Source of the DNA: Glycine soja
Lineage: Eukaryota; Streptophyta; Magnoliopsida; Fabales; Fabaceae
Length of the DNA stretch: 64,000 nucleotides
Direction: 5' to 3'
NCBI RefSeq assembly: GCF_004193775.1
Contig: NC_041009.1
Coordinates: 43,083,534-43,147,533, forward strand
A program made the translations under genes and the position numbers. A model generated the notes under the pieces. That model worked only from the letters and a program-made list of their open reading frames with translations, was not told where the DNA came from and searched no databases. The first letter of the stretch is position 1. Each line of letters begins with the position of its first letter. Shown here one piece after another: positions 60,101 through 64,000 of the stretch.

Positions 60101-63100
60101 TGAGAAAAAATTTCCAAGTAATTTATCCTGTAATTGTGAATACCTTTCTAAAAATGATAAACTAGAATAGTGTATGAGAAAGAAGATTGGATTTAAGAGA
60201 TATTTACCGGGAGGAGAACTGGCCACAGGTGAATCTACTTGATGTCTAAAAGTTCGAGCTTCATCTTGTTCCAGTTCTTGGCTCAGTTGTTGCATCAAGC
60301 TAACAAGAGAAAATGAGTCACTAGTTTTTTAAAGGTTTAATTGCATACATAATAGCATTGTCAGATGCATAAGGATATATAGCATAATATTAACTGAAAC
60401 CATATAAAATTAAAATAATGCAAAGATTGGAAAAAAAAAAAGGCACAAGAAATGTGAGCTAGAAAAGACCAAAGCCTCAAGTGTCTACAAGAATAACAAA
60501 ATAGTAATTGGTCAAGAATTACATGCGCACTGTACAGACACAAAAAAGGAGGCCAAGGGATGTAGCTAAAGTTCCTCAGAAAGATGGAAAAAGATCAACA
60601 GAAGCAATAATATTGCACAGACCAACTACATCCACCTAGAGTGCATTATATTTCAATACAGATTGGTGCATAGTTACAATGAAGACATGCGTTGAGTAAT
60701 TTCTCAATATCTATTTCTATTTACATCCAAATTTTGTATTTGAAAGGACTTAGCAGCTTACAGATACCCTACAGAGTAACTAGTTAGTATTTAAACCACA
60801 ATACATGAAAAGTGGCATGGCAACATGAAAGGTGTGAAAATCATGGGAAATAGAACAGCTGAACTAAATCCATGTATTGAAACTGAAATTCACTTATACA
60901 AATGAGATATTTGGAAGATTCCGTTAGGATAGCAAACTTTTAAAGGATGTCACAGTATTGCTTTTAAAACCTAACAAGTGATCTTCTCATCCAAGTAGCC
61001 GATTTAAGAATTTGATGGATAGTAACTACATTATTGCTTTTTACATTCCGGACTAACCACCCAGAAATTTTCTCCATGAAAGTAAGTTGAACTAATTTAT
61101 TAGCTTCTTACAAGTGACTATTTAATATCTGCTCAAGGGATAAATATTAATCTATATAATAGACATTCTTGGGTGTACCTCTATTGTCAAAACTTTCAAG
61201 CATGACATTACTTTTCTACCATTTAAAAAAGAATTAAGAAACCAGGTCAAGGGAGAAAAATTATTTATACAGGAAATATGTTTATGGCATACTAAACAAG
61301 ATAAAGTCCAACTTACTTTCTACGAGCTCCACCAGGGCGACTGGGTTCAAGTTTTATGCGTTTCCCAGCAATATCACTTCGATTTAATGCTTTAAGAGCT
61401 GCCTCTGCTGCTCTAACGTCATAAAATTCAATAAATTTATGGTGTCTCTTGTGTGGTGTTTCCCTGATCTGCAATTTTAATACAAAAGTTACAACTACTC
61501 CAAGCACTAGATAAACTTTAAGTGGAGGCCAAAGAAAATACATTTAAAATCATCAGATATGTTAGCATATATTACCTCTTTGACCTCACCATAAGCCCCA
61601 AATATTTGACGAAGGTCATCATTGGATACTGATGGATCTAAATTGAACACTACAAGGGTTCCTTGATTAATATCTTTTTCCGAGGGGTTATCCTAAGACA
61701 AGCAGAAGAAAGATGAATGAAACAAACGCAACATCAATGCTAATCAGTCAAACACTGAATAATGCCACAAAAAACAAACCTTAGGAATTGAAAAATGAAT
61801 ATCAAGTTTTCTTCGTCTCAAGGGCTTGTTTTGTAAAGCACGCATGGCAGTGCGAGCAGCTCGAATATCATAGTAAGATATCATCACAAAGCCCCTATGC
61901 TTGCATGCTGTGTATAAAGTTCTAATGTCCCCATATAGCTATCAAATAAAAAAGAAAAGAATCATCAACAAAATAGTTAAATAAAGGGAGAAGAACTCTT
62001 TTCATGTTGTACACAAATAAGAAATGAATAACTAAAGCATACCTTATTGAAGCTCCAACTAGAATTTTATCATACCAATTCTACTAGGTATTCAGAAAGT
62101 CACAAAAGTACAAAAAGGTAAATCAAGGCTCTCCAAATAAATGTCTACCTCTCTTTATCTTTTGGGTACAAAACCATACGCATCTTTATCCAGTGTGACT
62201 TATAATTTATTTTTAGAGGTGGGAGATGAGGAAGGGAATAATAGGGCATAAAGGGGACTGCTGGATCTGACCTACAGAACCCAGGCACATCTGTGAGGTT
62301 TCCTACTAACTGGCCAAGGTCAAATGGCAACTTATGGTTCTTTTCAGATTTTTTTATTCTCACCATTCTCTTTCTTGTTGTTCTAGTTTCATTTTATGAC
62401 AATGTAGTGGTTATTAGTTCCCTCTTTATCAGTCAAAGTAAATGAGCTAGCAGATTATCTTAAAACGTACTTTTTTTACAATTTAGGCTAACAATGTATA
62501 GAGCATGGTTATCAAATTCTCAAGTTAATTTGCTAACTTTTACGAGTTTACGAGTTCACTTACCCTCTGTGAGTTGACTCGTGTGTAAACACTCTTTTTA
62601 GTAGATTCAATAAACTCTAAGTAAACTCGACAGACTTTCGAGTTTACCACTGAATCAACAAGTCAGCTAGTTAAGAAAATTAGTCCAAAACATAAGTCAT
62701 TTTGAATTATTTTTTGTCTATTTAGTGTTCAACATATCTCCATTTAGTGTGTTGTTCCCGAATCGAAAAATTCTCACCTCTAATAACATCAAACTCTCGA
62801 TGAGAATACTCTACCACTACCATAACATCTGCAAGTTATTATCTAGTAGTGATGCATTACTAGACTTGGTTATTTAAGTATTGTAGAATTTATGATTTAT
62901 CATTTTGCTTTATTATATTGTTGAAATGTTTAATTGGTATGTTATTTATAGATATTTTGTTATTATTTTTATATGAAGTGGACTACTACTAGTTGAGTCC
63001 AAGAGTCGAATATATGGAACTCTCATAAGTTTACGTAAACTCTCGAGTTTGATAACCTTGGTAAAGAATAGTGCCTCCAATGCCTAACCAGAAATTGCCT

Positions 63101-64000
63101 CCAGTGACCGTCACACTAATAATCCTTCCAAAATGCAAATATTAACAGACTTCAATAATACTAATAGGTTTCAGAGAAACCAAAAAGGAAAAAAATAAGG
63201 AAATCGACTAAGTAAAAATATAAAATTCAACATGCAAAAGCAAGATTGCCAAACATAGTTGTGTTTAAAGATAGGCATAACTCTATAGCATCCACATTAA
63301 GAAGCAAAAGCATGATTAGCATACACATACACATTAAATACTGTGTTTAAAAACAAATATAATACTATTGAAGCATTAGGCAAATGTCCAATACCTCAAA
63401 TAGTGTTCGTAATTCAGAGTCCTCGACATTACTATTGATGTTTCGAACAAATAATGTCCTTGATGGATGCTCGCCATAGGGATGCTCCCCAGCCACTGTT
63501 CCCACACCATTTGGGATTGCATACTGACCAATACCATTTGAAGCAACTCCATCTGATATGCTTATCTTGGACACACCGATATTGAGGCTCTCTTGGGGTT
63601 CAAAATCCATCTCAAATCCCCCTCCATTGACAAACAGATCATTTTCATCCAAATCCTCCAGTTGACTGGGCAATTTACTGAGGTCAAAATCATCCATAAT
63701 CCCAGCCAAAAGGTCCTCTTCATCATCGGGAAGCATGCTCCCAATTGCATTGGTTTCAAAGTCATCAAAAGGATCATGTCCCTCGTCTTCTTTGTGAACT
63801 TTATCTAATGTTATCAAGTTAACATCGACTGGTTGACCATAATTTTCAGAATCAGTCAAATCTACTGCATATCAACAATAAAAATAGGAAAAAACGGATG
63901 TCAAAATAACATTATGAATGATTCCAATCAGTTCTATCAGCAACATCATCTAAAGCTTACACTTTTCATGTGGAAGAACAGGCAGTGAACTAGAAAACAA
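57151..64000 (-). CDS. Mei2-like RNA-binding protein, three RRMs (5' end beyond window)
   Basis: Minus-strand exons: 64000-63961 (continues off the edge), 63864-63395, 61938-61780, 61692-61576, 61468-61317, 60299-60208, 60099-59160, 59041-58957, 58866-58798, 58506-58327 and 57267-57151. They give 2421 nt, 806 visible residues, in frame at every joint. The N-terminal part has LFSSSLPVLPHEK and an acidic block. RRM1 starts TLFVRNINSNVEDSELRTLF (exon 63864-63395) and continues into the exon at 61938. RRM2 covers 61692-61317, with GTLVVFNLDPSVS and KFIEFYDVRAAEAAL. RRM3, the Mei2-specific C-terminal domain, spans 59200-58327, with TTLMIKNIPNKYTSKMLLAA and [20 protein letters not shown]. The 940-nt exon encodes a Ser/Gly/Pro-rich linker. 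Plant Mei2-like proteins are nuclear RNA binders acting in meiosis and meristem development. Confidence 0.95.
57520..57905. repeat. Repeat-like stretch in the last Mei2-like intron
   Basis: Contains phrases seen in many dispersed plant repeats (TTTTTGGCCTAACTCAACCCC and GGTGAGGGTTGTCTCCC). Ends, direct repeats and target duplication were not found, so the class is unknown. Confidence 0.3.
62514..63060. mobile_element. hAT-like MITE in the Mei2-like intron
   Basis: The left end CATGGTTATCAAATTCTC and the reverse complement of the right end CAAGGTTATCAAACTCGAG match at most of their first 16 bases. Flanking 8-mers GTATAGAG (62506-62513) and GTAAAGAA (63061-63068) agree at six of eight positions, suiting the 8-bp duplication of hAT elements. 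It is 547 bp long with no coding capacity. It lies in the 1456-bp intron that separates the two exons of RRM1. Confidence 0.65.

Noticed and set aside
60100..60207. Continuous 380-codon reading through a Mei2-like intron
   Set aside because: The stretch has GT-AG borders, and removing it gives the family-like SPPG-SWAQFGSP joint; the read-through segment is hydrophobic and unlike the protein.
1..64000. tRNA, rRNA or microRNA genes
   Set aside because: I scanned for tRNA A/B-box pairs and rRNA words by eye and found none; the 10073-10120 hairpin is too short for a typical plant miRNA precursor.

Overview
This is a plant nuclear window: AT-rich, intron-bearing genes separated by long intergenic tracts carrying retrotransposon, MITE and endogenous pararetrovirus remains. 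The style of the genes and repeats, especially the plant-mobile-domain relic, suggests a legume, most likely Glycine (soybean). That species call is an inference from remembered family resemblance, not from a database comparison.

Five recognisable genes are present, plus one terminal exon. On the + strand, 158-280 looks like the last exon of a gene lying mostly off the left edge. 11251-18996 (+) is a ten-exon GBF-interacting-protein-1-like (GIP1-like, DUF1296) gene of 806 codons. 22441-25664 (+) is a four-exon X8/CBM43 protein with signal peptide and GPI-type tail, of the plasmodesmal callose-binding type. 35337-38056 (-) is a two-exon glycerol-3-phosphate acyltransferase of the GPAT1 type. 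48994-52815 (+) is a seven-exon phosphoribosyl-pyrophosphate synthetase of the PRS4 type. 57151-64000 (-) is a Mei2-like RNA-binding protein with three RRMs, whose 5' end lies beyond the right edge. All splice models were joined by hand on GT-AG borders (one GC-AG), and reading frame is kept across every junction.

The space between genes is mostly transposon-derived. 5030-9115 (-) is a decayed caulimovirid-type pararetrovirus copy. 28745-31325 holds a broken plant-mobile-domain gene. 44374-47490 is a probable 3.1-kb solo LTR. 53872-56252 is an internally deleted Copia element with both LTRs, PBS, PPT and a 5-bp target duplication. Introns also carry insertions: a Mutator-like MITE with a perfect 9-bp target duplication and a Copia-type LTR plus PBS in the GIP1-like gene, a solo LTR with a perfect 5-bp duplication in PRS4, a hAT-like MITE in the Mei2-like gene, and a Harbinger-like candidate in the X8 gene.

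The five genes do not form a pathway; each is an independent housekeeping or developmental locus. I see no novel multi-gene system. The most unusual local features are the in-frame 34-residue C-terminal tandem duplication in the GIP1-like protein, a perfect 21-bp hairpin about 1.1 kb upstream of it, and the layered insertions described above.
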